Origin: Clarkia xantiana subsp. parviflora
Taxonomy: Eukaryota > Streptophyta > Magnoliopsida > Myrtales > Onagraceae
NCBI GenBank assembly: GCA_036873135.1
Contig: JAPTYO010000004.1
Coordinates: forward strand, 40,085,105-40,149,104
Direction: 5' to 3'
Length of the DNA: 64,000 bases
Part shown: positions 11,246 through 20,690 of the stretch, one piece after another
How the letters are laid out: every line of letters starts with the position of its first letter
Position numbering within the stretch: the first letter of the stretch is position 1
The notes under the pieces: model-generated
What the model was told of the DNA's origin: nothing
Databases searched by the model: none
Seen by the model: the letters and a program-made list of their open reading frames with translations, nothing else
Position numbers and translations under genes: made by a program

Positions 11246-12629
11246 GGTCTTTCTTCTCTTTGGATTTGGCGATCATGTCGTCCACGTATGCCTCCATTGT
11301 CTTTCCTATCATGTCCCCGAAGATTTTGTTGACCATTCTTTGGTATGTCGCTCCAGCATTTATGAGTCCGAAGGGCATCACCGTGTAATGGTATATCTCG
11401 CTATCAGCGTAGAATGCTGTGTGAGGGGCGTCTTCAGGGGCCATTTTTATCTGGTTATATCCTGAGTATGCATCCATGAAGCTCATTAGTTGGTGACCTG
11501 ATGTTGCATCCACTAACTGATCTATTCTTGGTAGTGGATATGAGTCCTTAGGGCATGCTTTGTTTAGGTCGCGATAATCGATGCACATTCTCCAACTTCC
11601 TCCCGCCTTCTTCACCAGTACTGGGTTTGCCACCCATGTTTGGAATCTAATCTCCTTGATGAAATTTGCTTTCAATAGCTTTTCCACTTCTTCCTGGATA
11701 GCTATCTGTTTGTTTCCTCCCATTGGCCTTACCTTTTGTGTTATTGGTCGCGTTGCCGCGTCTATGTTGAGCTTGTGTGAAATTACTTCTTCTGATATTC
11801 CTGGCATATCGCTTGGTGACCAGGCGAACAGATCTTTGTATTCCCTTAGTAAAGCTACTAAGTGGTTTTCCTCTTCCCGAGATAAGGCTGTCCCGATTTT
11901 TGCCTTCCTATCGGGCTCTTCTATGAGTATTTCTTTTAATTCCTCCATTGGGGCGGGTCTTCCATGATCCTCTCTTGGGTCCTCATCTATTAGTAGGACC
12001 TCTTTTGTTGTTTTCTTCTTGCCTAGTGCGATCCTTGCACATTTCCTTGCAACCTTCTGGTTACCCTTTACTTCTCCTATTCCTTGACTTGTGGGGAATT
12101 TCATTTTCTGATATAGTGTTGATGGCACCATACCCCATTTGTTGATTGTGGTGGTACCTAGGACTCCATTGTATTCCTCAATTTCCTCTGTGATGAAGAA
12201 AGGGACATCGATCTTTAACTGCCTCTGGCCTATCCCCAATGTCACGGGTAATGTGACTGCCCCCAGTGGGTATGTTGGCTCTCCTGAAAATCCCACCAAG
12301 GGGGAGTGAACCTGTTTTATGCTACTTGGCCTTACTCCCAGTATGTTGAGGACCTTCTTGCTAATGATGTTAGGTGAGCTTCCACTGTCTACCAGGATTC
12401 TTCCAATGTCCATATCAGTGATCTTCATTGTTATGACTAGGGCATCCTTGTTGTCTGGCAACACATGCTCCATGTCTCTTCTTGAAAATTGTATTACATC
12501 TTCTTTCTTTCTTTCTACTTGCTCTTCTTTTGGTTTGCGGTCGTCTAATTGTGCCATATACGCTTCTCTGGCATTTGCTAACTCTCCTCCAGCTCCATAG
12601 CCTCCATGAATGACATATACGCTTGCCAT
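11220..12629 (-). CDS. TAT-1 protease and reverse transcriptase N-terminal part
   Basis: This open frame of 469 codons begins at an ATG only 51 bases from the 5' LTR. Aspartic protease has its active-site ILVDSGSS at residues 78-85. RT follows with WRMCIDYRDLNKACPKDSYP around residue 350 and the catalytic YVDD around residue 448. The opening residues (VYVIHGGYGAGG) match the gag-protease boundary of TAT-4 (INVIHGGMEAGG), so everything normally encoded before protease is gone. A frameshift near 11230-11245 ends the frame in RT. Without gag it could move only with proteins supplied by another element. Confidence 0.93.
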   Translation of the reverse strand: MASVYVIHGGYGAGGELANAREAYMAQLDDRKPKEEQVERKKEDVIQFSRRDMEHVLPDNKDALVITMKITDMDIGRILVDSGSSPNIISKKVLNILGVRPSSIKQVHSPLVGFSGEPTYPLGAVTLPVTLGIGQRQLKIDVPFFITEEIEEYNGVLGTTTINKWGMVPSTLYQKMKFPTSQGIGEVKGNQKVARKCARIALGKKKTTKEVLLIDEDPREDHGRPAPMEELKEILIEEPDRKAKIGTALSREEENHLVALLREYKDLFAWSPSDMPGISEEVISHKLNIDAATRPITQKVRPMGGNKQIAIQEEVEKLLKANFIKEIRFQTWVANPVLVKKAGGSWRMCIDYRDLNKACPKDSYPLPRIDQLVDATSGHQLMSFMDAYSGYNQIKMAPEDAPHTAFYADSEIYHYTVMPFGLINAGATYQRMVNKIFGDMIGKTMEAYVDDMIAKSKEKKDHVENLRST

Positions 12630-12662
12630 CTGGTCGGTGATAGTTGGGCTTTCTATTCGAAA

Positions 12663-12678
12663 CCCACGGACGGCGCCA
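12663..12678 (-). other. TAT-1 primer-binding site
   Basis: Minus-strand TGGCGCCGTCCGTGGG lies two bases inside the 5' LTR. Its first nine bases match the 3' end of tRNA-Asp. TAT-4 has nearly the same site. Confidence 0.65.
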
Positions 12679-12680
12679 AG

Positions 12681-13440
12681 TGTTAGGTTCTAAGTTTCAG
12701 GTCAACGGGCGATCGACTTAAGCCTTATTCCTCACTGGAGAAATTGCGGGTTCGGTGCTCCTAAGTCTTGTTGTCCTGATCCGTATCTTTCTGTCCTTCG
12801 CCTTCTCTTCTCCTCGTGCCCTGCAAGAGGGGCAATACCAAGCACGTAGGGGGGGTGGTGCTTGATGTACCCTCTCCGATGCCTAAGTCAGTACGATACT
12901 TTTAGAGAGATAAAGCTAGTGAGATGTCAGAGCTAAATTGTACACTTAGCCAAGATCCCCAAATGAATGGTGGAAATGTCGTATTTATAAGCGACGGTGT
13001 CATTAAGGTGGCTTAATGACATCGTTAACCTTTAAACACAATTAATTAGCCCTTAATCTCGTAATTAAAACCTTAAAGCACGGAGAGGTTGGCGGAAATA
13101 AACTGAGTATCGGAGTCGGGAAGTGGTGTCGGGACCCTTGGGGGGGGGGGGGGGGGAGAAAATCCGACCCCCAAGGGTAGGGGTGGGGTGTGGCCACCTA
13201 ACCCCTCCCTAGGGGAGATCGGGTTGGTCCACCCGATCTCCCCTAGGGGAGGTCAGGTGTGGCCACCCGATCTCACCTAGGTGAGTTTGCCTCGGTCCGG
13301 ACGAGTGTTTTGGCCTCGTCCGGACCGTTGGCGTTTCCACGGGGTGTTTGGGTCGAAGTTTCGATTTACAATCATTGACGGGGTGATCAAAATAAAACGA
13401 TTCGTAAGTCAACGGGTTCAAATTGGGCGTATATCCATCA
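12681..13440 (-). repeat. TAT-1 5' LTR
   Basis: A 760-bp LTR paired with 4431-5161. Compared with that copy it has a 37-bp insertion that creates a perfect 17-bp-arm palindrome (13208-13247). A TATA-like box is kept at about 12977-12990 (minus CTTATAAATA). A 17-base G-run is at 13140-13156. Confidence 0.95.
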
Positions 13441-14463
13441 CTCTTCTTCGAGGACTTTGGCTGTTCTTCTACGGCCGGTTGGGTGGCTTCTTCCTGTTCA
13501 GAAGAGTCGAACACCATGTCAGGCGAAGCCCCCTCCAAAGTAGGTTGGGCGTCCTCCATGGACAGAGGTTCCGAAGTGGCTCTAGTTTCGCTTCCACTTC
13601 CTGCTGCCTCGCCAGCAAGGGGCACTCCAGTCGCCGCCTACTTATCAAAAAGCCTTGTAAATAGATCTACAGAAAGTAAAAGAAAGGATTCAAGAAACGA
13701 CTAAAGATAGAAAAAAGGATTACCCAGTTTATAGGAGGATCCTCGAGGCGGAGACGAATGGAATCATTGATAAGGGCCTGTTCCGAGGTATCAGATATCG
13801 ACTTCCAAGGAAGAAAATCGGGAGAAAATATGGTGGCATGAATCTTATAGACCGTGTCGACTTCCTCCAGAGTTAATCCTTGAAGAGTTGGGGCACGATC
13901 CGTACCCAAAGGAGGAAGCAGAGGCCACAGGACGCTAACTTGACAGAAGAAATAATGATTCTTCCAATTGGCGTTTTTCGATTTAATGTTGCAAACCAAC
14001 CGTGGGGCAGACTCCCAATCAAGATCGCTGCCAGTAGGCCAACGACTCCTGAAATTGTAGGTGCAATGAGGCGTACGTTGTAGTTGGTAGAAGCTGCGGA
14101 AAACCCTCAAAGAATACTTCCACTCATAGGTGGAACACAAACAACGAAAACCCACCCAATAACGGAGGGCATTCTCAGTAAATTGGCAAGGATGGATGCG
14201 ATAATGCTCGCAGAGTTCCATCAAGTCGCCACAAAAAGGGAATCTCAGTCCCGCCTCGAGATGACCCACGAAGACCGCCACTTCTCCCTCTTGGGGAAAA
14301 TATTTTGGTCCCGGAGGACCAGGGTATCGAGGATGTTCATCATCGCTCAGATTACCCAAACCACGGCCTTCATGAAGCCATGGCTGGTCAATTTACTAAC
14401 CTTAGGAGAAGGAGGGGAGGGAACGAAATCTTCAAGATTACCTTCAGGAATGGGGAGAGCCAT
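13441..14463 (-). CDS. TAT-2 antisense gene, 5' exons (split by TAT-1)
   Basis: This is the 5' half of the gene that continues at 4430-3274. The proposed start is the ATG at 14461-14463 (MALPIPEGNLEDF). Exon 1 runs to about 13724, where the coding sequence meets a GT. It contains the family signature GLRFPFCGDLMELCEHYR followed by RYWVGFRCLC. Exon 2 starts near 13637 and is rich in E, S and K (PAVEEQPKSSKK) up to the TAT-1 insertion. A frame change near 14350-14380 separates the N-terminal peptide from the signature domain, so the gene may be defective or have a further small intron. The product is unknown; the domain resembles the plant 'putative gypsy type transposon' family. Confidence 0.65.
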
Positions 14464-15000
14464 CGGAGTTCTAGAGAGAGAATGAAGGAACAAAGCTTCT
14501 CGCTGAGGATTAGAGGGACCTGCGGTGGAAATTCCGATCAAAATCCTCTCTTCAGGCGTACAAGGACGAGGAGAATTAGGGTTTATAAAGAAGGCATTGT
14601 ATTGATTCGCCAGGATTGGAAAGAAGACGAAGGTGAAAGGTGAAAAGTGAAAGTAAAAGGGGGGGGGGTATTTATCGAAGAACTCTCTTGCTGGGATAAC
14701 TTCCTTGCGAAGCCTTATCAAGGTCAGCCATTCATTGGTTCTTCATCTGACAACATGACCGTTAGCCTACACCTGTAGAGCCATTGAGAGGGTGACTCCC
14801 TAGCTTCCCTAGGAGATCTCTGCATGCCGAAACCATCTCTTCTCCCAACGGATAGAAATCCTAATCCCGAGGGAGGGCCTCTTCAACTTCTGAAAAGTCT
14901 GGAAAATTTACAAGTCCTGAAGATTAGATTATCTCGCCACAAAATGGGGCTTTTCTCGACTCAAGCCTTCACCTTAAGTAAATGAAGCTGACGACTGGAG
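14464..15000. other. TAT-2 region upstream of its antisense gene
   Basis: A G-run at about 14659-14667 and unremarkable sequence lie between the antisense-gene start and the 3' LTR. A promoter for the antisense gene is expected here, but I see no convincing TATA box. Confidence 0.35.
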
Positions 15001-15013
15001 TCTCGGGGGCAAG
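15001..15013 (+). other. TAT-2 polypurine tract
   Basis: TCTCGGGGGCAAG lies directly before the LTR start. The orientation shows that TAT-2 reads on the plus strand. Confidence 0.8.
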
Positions 15014-15766
15014 TGTTGGGTTATAAATAAACCCGATTATGTATGCACGTTCTTGGTCTATGGTGATTTCCTACAGGTGACAGGTCGAGTACGCTTTCAG
15101 GGCGAGGAGAAGAAGTCGACGACCTTTCTTGTTTATTCCAACCATTTGGAGATAAAAAGTCGACTACCAATCATGAAGAAGTCGACTTCAAAAGAATGAC
15201 TGGTCGACTATGGAGACTTAGAGAATCTTCCAGAGGACAGGTGGCGACCTGCTTCCCATCGTCTCTAAGGGAAAACCTTCCCTCGAAGTAAAGACAGGTG
15301 GCGACCTGCTTCCCACCGTCTCCAAGGGAAAACCTTCCCTCGAAGTAAAGATAGGTGGCGACCTGCTTGTCACCTGCTTAAAAGGAAAACCTTCCTCCGA
15401 AGTAAACATGAGGTGGCGACCTGCTTGTCACCAGCTGACTGAAAACCGCTTCTATCAGCCAATCACAAAGGGCTGATTGCCGCCCCTAGGCAACCAATCA
15501 GAGGCCATTAGCCGCCTCTACAAAGTCGGTAAGGACCTATCTTATTCAATTAAAAACAATCTGCTCTGAATACTTATATATTACACTCTCAAATACATTA
15601 CTAACTTAAGTTTCGGAGTGGAATCTGGGGCCATCCCCACCCCTTTTTAGGTGCTCGACCTTAAAAGTCTCCCGGAGGAAATCAAGTCCTCGAGAGAGCT
15701 ACGTCCAAGGCGAAGCCTAGAAGTCCATTTCGTGAAGTTTCAGGCCACGACATTTTGATCCCAACA
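15014..15766 (+). repeat. TAT-2 3' LTR
   Basis: A 753-bp LTR with perfect 7-bp inverted ends TGTTGGG and CCCAACA. It interrupts the TAT-3 antisense gene, whose coding sequence resumes at 15767. The right flank CCTGG is the expected target-site duplication; the left copy is outside the window. Confidence 0.88.
15237..15432 (+). repeat. 59-bp tandem repeat inside the TAT-2 LTR
   Basis: Three full units and one partial unit begin with GGTGGCGACCTGCTT. The first two are nearly identical. Confidence 0.85.
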
Positions 15767-15800
15767 CCTGGCACAGGAGGTCTATCATCGGACGAGCCCC

Positions 15801-15831
<31 letters not shown>

Positions 15832-17308
15832 GACGGGGCGAGGAGAAGAAGATCCATCATTATCACCCGAAGCCTCTTCATTCTCCGGAGGAACGAGAGA
15901 ATCATCACCGATATCCTCAACAGGAACCTCTTTCTCTTTATGACAAGAGGAAGACCGGGAGGGAGAGATGAACGAATCAATCTTCTGAGCCTTAGGAGCA
16001 GGGGTTTTTACCTCCAAGGCAGATCGTTTTGACCTGATCTTGGCCAATATCTACACGGCTGAGACAGAAGGAGACCTCCCTGAAAATTAAAAAAATATGG
16101 GTGAACACCCAATAGGCAAAACAAGTAAAACAAAATAGCACCAACACGATACCTGAAGAAGGCCTCATCACCTCCAATGACAGCGATATAGTAGCAGGAG
16201 GCTCGGCCACAGGCAAAGGGATATGAGAAACGATCCAAGTCTCCCTCTCCGAGGGGACGTCCTCTCCAACATCATCTTCATCCTGAAACATGGAAGACCG
16301 ATATTGAAACCAACCTACAAGACAAAGCAAAAGTTACAGGTATCAAGAATTAAAAAGTTGCATAGCGGACGTGGAACAGAACGTGGCGCTTTAATTCCTG
16401 TAGAACATAACTCCTCCTCTAAGAAACAGCGCAGGGACTCAAAAGAACCCGTCATATTTCCAATATATATCAATTTCAGAGCTTGCCTTTCGGTAGTAGA
16501 AAGCTCGGAAAACTCCGGGCGTTCATCCTTCAGAAGGGGGGAGTCCAAAGACCAAGAGACATCGTGACCCTCAACAAAGAAGTAGTATTTCTCCCAGTGA
16601 CCGCTACCACTCTCGAAGGTAAGGACGAACCGACGCTTGTTGTCCCATTTAGCAGTACCTAAGTCCGAGAATCCCTTTTGATTCAACAATGGGTATCGAA
16701 TGACGAGGGAATAAAACCTTGAATCACCGCCATGCTGAACGCGATAGAAACATCGAAAGATACGAAGGGAATAGGCCCAGAATTGGCGATGACACAACAC
16801 CCTGAACCAACCCAAGCACGAATGGCATAAGGGGCAAGACAAAGAGGAGAAATTCGATAATACTCACAAAGCTCTAGAAGCTCGGCACAATAAGGGAAAC
16901 GCAGCCCCGCGTTGTGAATATACCCCACCGACATCCCGTCCGACGGAGGAGTAACGGAACTGCCACGATAACAATATGGCATGGCAAAGGGAAAAAAACC
17001 AAGTCCCCGAACTAAACAGCCCCGCCATCTTGGAATGGAAGAGGAAGTAATCCCTACTCAATAAATTTTTAGGATAGACCTCGAATAAGAACACCGAGTC
17101 GCGAACAAAAGCTAACTCATCCTCAATAATGGGTTGTAACTCAACTTCCGAATCTGATTAAGTATCAGATTCCTCCGGACATAAGTTGGGCTCAAATCGG
17201 GCCGCAGAAACCTTTTTCCCATAAAATATTCCTCATGCGAGTATAGAATTATGGGAGCAGAGATGCGAGAATAGTACGAACGGCTCTACGAGAGGAAGGC
17301 TTACTCAT
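15767..17308 (-). pseudogene. TAT-3 antisense gene, 5' part (decayed, cut by TAT-2)
   Basis: The start is the ATG at 17306-17308 (MSKPSSRR), matching MSKPPSSK of the TAT-4 gene. Downstream are the family signature GLRFPYCAELLELCEYYRIS and a second conserved block (CFYRVQHGGDSRFYSLVIRYPLL...WEKYYFF). A proline-rich exon ends in DDRPPVPG. Exon order and sequence follow TAT-4 closely. Several stops and frame changes are present, and a 25-base G-run at 15803-15827 lies in the proline tract. TAT-2 is inserted immediately after the proline-rich exon sequence, and the remaining exons are outside the window. Role unknown. Confidence 0.75.
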
Positions 17309-18183
17309 TTTCAAGCTGAAACCAAACAACACTCCCTAGCACGACGGAGGATCCAAAAACACACCTGGCAAGGAGGAAGGAAAAACAACAGTCCATCAGG
17401 TAAAAACATCGGTCCGTCATAAAATATAGCGGTCTGTCGTGACACCATGTAAATTCATCAAGACCGAACTACCCAAGGGTACGTCCCAAAATGCAAAAAG
17501 ATCAAACGCTCACTACAGGGGGCAAGAGACACATGCATGGACGATACTACTTGTCAAAGGAAGTGACTATGATGGACAAAACATGGAAAGACATCCCTAG
17601 AAAGGAAGACAAATAAAATCATCTCAACATTGCCTAAGGTGATGAGAGAAAATAATCAAATATCCTACATGAAAGCATATACCATCTATACAAGCAAGGG
17701 GTGACCTAGGCATAATACTAAGACACCCAAACACCAAACACCTACCAAGTTCCTAAGGAGGCAACATCAATACAATACTCACCTCAAAATTCTCAAGATC
17801 AACAACAAAGACAATCTTACACTTCAAGAACACTTAATGGAGCAACTCAAGTATATAGGAAAGGGATTGGCTTTTATAGTCATCAATGGAGAACACAAAC
17901 AAGGTAGAAAAAAGGGATAAACCTGAAAAAACCGAGACAAAATCAACCAAGCCCCGTCGAAACTCGGACCAGACCGAGTCGACTCAACCAGTCAAGAAGA
18001 CCCGACCGGAGAGGAGACCCATCCAGCCACCGGAGGAGTCGCCGGAGGACACGCCCAAGGCCAACCCCGCCGCAGCACCGCCGTCACCCCTCTGACGCCC
18101 GCAGCACCCCCCGACGCGCCGCCCGTCACCCTCCCCGGTGACCCGCCCCCCATAGTGACCAATCCCGCCGCAGCACCGCCGTC
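16914..18183. repeat. Tandem duplication, copy 1 (1270 bp)
   Basis: Copy 1 of a direct duplication covering part of exon 1, the start codon, leader and TATA box (minus CTATAAAAG, 17871-17879) of the TAT-3 antisense gene. It abuts copy 2 with no spacer. About seven substitutions separate the copies (about 0.6%). Confidence 0.95.
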
Positions 18184-19454
18184 GTGAATATACCCCACCG
18201 ACATCCCGTCCGACGGAGGAGTAACGGAACTGCCACGATAACAATATGGCATGGCAAAGGGAAAAAAACCAAGTCCCCGAACTAAACAGCCCCGCCATCT
18301 TGGAATGGAAGAGGAAGTAATCCCTACTCAATAAATTTTTAGGATAGACCTCGAATAAGAACACCGAGTCGCGAAGAAAAGCTAACTCATCCTCAAGGAT
18401 GGGTTGTAACTCAACTTCCGAATCTGATTAAGTATCAGATTCCTCCGGGACATAAGTTGGGCTCAAATCGGGCCGCAGAAACCTTTTTCCCATAAAATAT
18501 TCCTCATGCGAGTATAGAATTATGGGAGCAGAGATGCGAGAATAGTACGAACGGCTCTACGAGAGGAAGGCTTACTCATTTTCAAGCTGAAACCAAACAA
18601 CACTCCCTAGCACGACGGAGGATCCAAAAACACACCTGGCAAGGAGGAAGGAAAAACAACAGTCCATCAGGTAAAAACATCGGTCCGTCATAAAATATAG
18701 CGGTCTGTCGTGACACCATGTAAATTCATCAAGACCGAACTACCCAAGGGTACGTCCCAAAATGCAAAAAGATCAAATGCTCACTACAGGGGGCAAGAGA
18801 CACATGCATGGACGATACTACTTGTCAAAGGAAGTGACTATGATGGACAAAACATGGAAAGACATCCCTAGAAAGGAAGACAAATAAAATCATCTCAACA
18901 TTGCCTAAGGTGATGTGAGAAAAGAATCAAATATCCTACATGAAAGCATATACCATCTATACAAGCAAGGGGTGACCTAGGCATAATACTAAGACACCCA
19001 AACACCAAACACCTACCAAGTTCCTAAGGAGGCAACATCAATACAATACTCACCTCAAAATTTTCAAGATCAACAACAAAGACAATCTTACACTTCAAGA
19101 ACACTTAATGGAGCAACTCAAGTATATAGGAAAGGGATTGGCTTTTATAGTCATCAATGGAGAACACAAACAAGGTGGAAAAAAGGGATAAACCTGAAAA
19201 AACCGAGACAAAATCAACCAAGCCCCGTCGAAACTCGGACCAGACCGAGTCGACTCAACCAGTCAAGAAGACCCGACCGGAGAGGAGACCCATCCAGCCA
19301 CCGGAGGAGTCGCCGGAGGACACGCCCAAGGCCAACCCCGCCGCAGCACCGCCGTCACCCCTCTGACGCCCGCAGCACCCCCCGACGCGCCGCCCGTCAC
19401 CCTCCCCGGTGACCCGCCCCCCATAGTGACCAATCCCGCCGCAGCACCGCCGTC
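18184..19454. repeat. Tandem duplication, copy 2 (1271 bp)
   Basis: Copy 2 repeats the start codon at 18577-18579 and the TATA-like box at 19142-19150, both minus strand. The exon fragment in this copy ends at the junction, so it is a duplicated promoter plus a truncated first exon. One extra G near 18449 makes it one base longer than copy 1. Confidence 0.95.
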
Positions 19455-19517
19455 ACCCCCTATCCGCTTGGGCGATATTCCGCTAAAAATAGAGTCAAGA
19501 AAAGGTGAAACCATTCC

Positions 19518-19533
19518 TTGACTCGGGGGAAAA
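19518..19533 (+). other. TAT-3 polypurine tract
   Basis: TTGACTCGGGGGAAAA lies directly before the LTR, as in TAT-1 and TAT-2. Confidence 0.8.
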
Positions 19534-20249
19534 TGGTGGATATACGCCCAAGCTATTATTAATTGGACCCGACAAATGGGCCATAACTGAATATAATTCG
19601 AGACTTGAAACACGGACACCCGGGGCCCATCACATAGGCCCGAAAAATATACCGAGTGGCAAAATCCACTCGCGGAAGATCCCGGGTGGAAAGACCACCC
19701 GGGGGCACCCAAGCAAGAAGGATCTTGCTCGGACACCCGAGCAAGGCCTTGGGGGTAGCCCTCGGGTACCCCCATCCGTCCGGACGAGCCTCCCTCGTCC
19801 GGACCCCTACTCCCAGACGGTATCTCACCCGGGGTCTGCCCTTAGAGGGCCACACACCAACACTTAGTTATATTGAACTTACCTACGAACCGGAAAGGTA
19901 ACTTATTTACAGTCAATGACAACTTATAATTACGAACCCGCCACAACCGGACTAGAGAACCACTAGAACCTGGGCGGTACAATAGAAACTCTATAAATAG
20001 AGAGCCCATCCCTTCATTTGAAGGTAATCTCTCTCTCTCTAAGCTCACCCTCTCTCTAGAAGCTCTCGACTGTCTTAAGCTTCAGAGTGGGCTTACCGGG
20101 TCCCCCCGGTGCCCTTTTGCAGGTAAGCAAGGAAGCAAGAAGAGAATTCGGGCACGAAAGAGCCCAAGAAGGAGAAGATCAGGAAGAAGAAACCCATTAA
20201 GGAGAAGATCAAGGAGGAGAAGCCCACAACAGACACTCGTGTGTAAACA
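19534..20249 (+). repeat. TAT-3 3' LTR
   Basis: A 716-bp LTR of the TAT-4 family. It starts TGGTGGATATACGCCC, where the related LTRs start TGTTG, and ends GTGTAAACA. A TATA box CTATAAATAGAG lies at about 19991-20002, followed by a CT-rich transcript start region. The flank GTTTG at 20250-20254 is the expected target-site duplication. Confidence 0.85.
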
Positions 20250-20690
20250 GTTTGCTATTGGTTAATAATTCTTATGTTCTTGATCATTCAATTATTGAAT
20301 AGTTATATTTGGGAAAATGGCATTTACACTGACTCAACAATCTATCTTTAAAGCTAGTGCCACATGATTGCATGGTCTTTTGGTCAATATGGTTGACAAG
20401 AAATGAACTAGTTTTCAGACATAAGAAGCATGTTGTTTCTAATACTATGCAACTTTTGATATCATTGTTTAATGATAATTGAAAATGCATTTTAAATGGA
20501 CATGGATCATGCTCAAGGAGGAATATATGCCAAACATCTTAAAGAGGATTGATCAACAATGTAAATGTATTGCTTGATTAAGATGACTGACAATTACATA
20601 TATATATACTGATTACAATGAGCAAATATAGTAAGATGTAAATGACGAAATATATCAATAGATACACTTAACAAATGAGACAATGCCTTA
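20250..20690. other. Possible Copia-2 3' LTR, unresolved
   Basis: AT-rich sequence with no gene. Position suggests remains of the Copia-2 3' LTR: minus-strand TATTAGAGTATC near 20715-20730 looks like a decayed LTR start. No second LTR was found to confirm this. Confidence 0.3.

Larger units (their letters stand above)
4431..13440 (-). mobile_element. TAT-1, complete but gag-less TAT-lineage Ty3/Gypsy element
   Basis: Both LTRs (4431-5161 and 12681-13440) are flanked by the 5-bp target-site duplication CTCTT (4426-4430 and 13441-13445). Coding is on the minus strand, from the primer-binding site at 12663-12678 through protease, RT, two RNase H domains and integrase. A minisatellite, an antisense gene on the plus strand and the polypurine tract at 5162-5175 follow. 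There is no gag: protease begins about 50 bases after the 5' LTR. By eye the LTRs differ at about 2% of aligned sites plus one 37-bp indel, so insertion was recent. The site is inside exon 2 of the TAT-2 antisense gene. Confidence 0.95.

Noticed and set aside
13209..13625. Minus-strand frame of 138 codons
   Set aside because: It is a chimera of the TAT-2 antisense exon 2 and the TAT-1 LTR created by the insertion; only the exon part is real.
17886..18095. Plus-strand 69-codon frame (also at 19157-19366), K/E/P-rich
   Set aside because: It lies opposite the antisense-gene leader and is low in complexity. It appears twice only because of the 1270-bp duplication.
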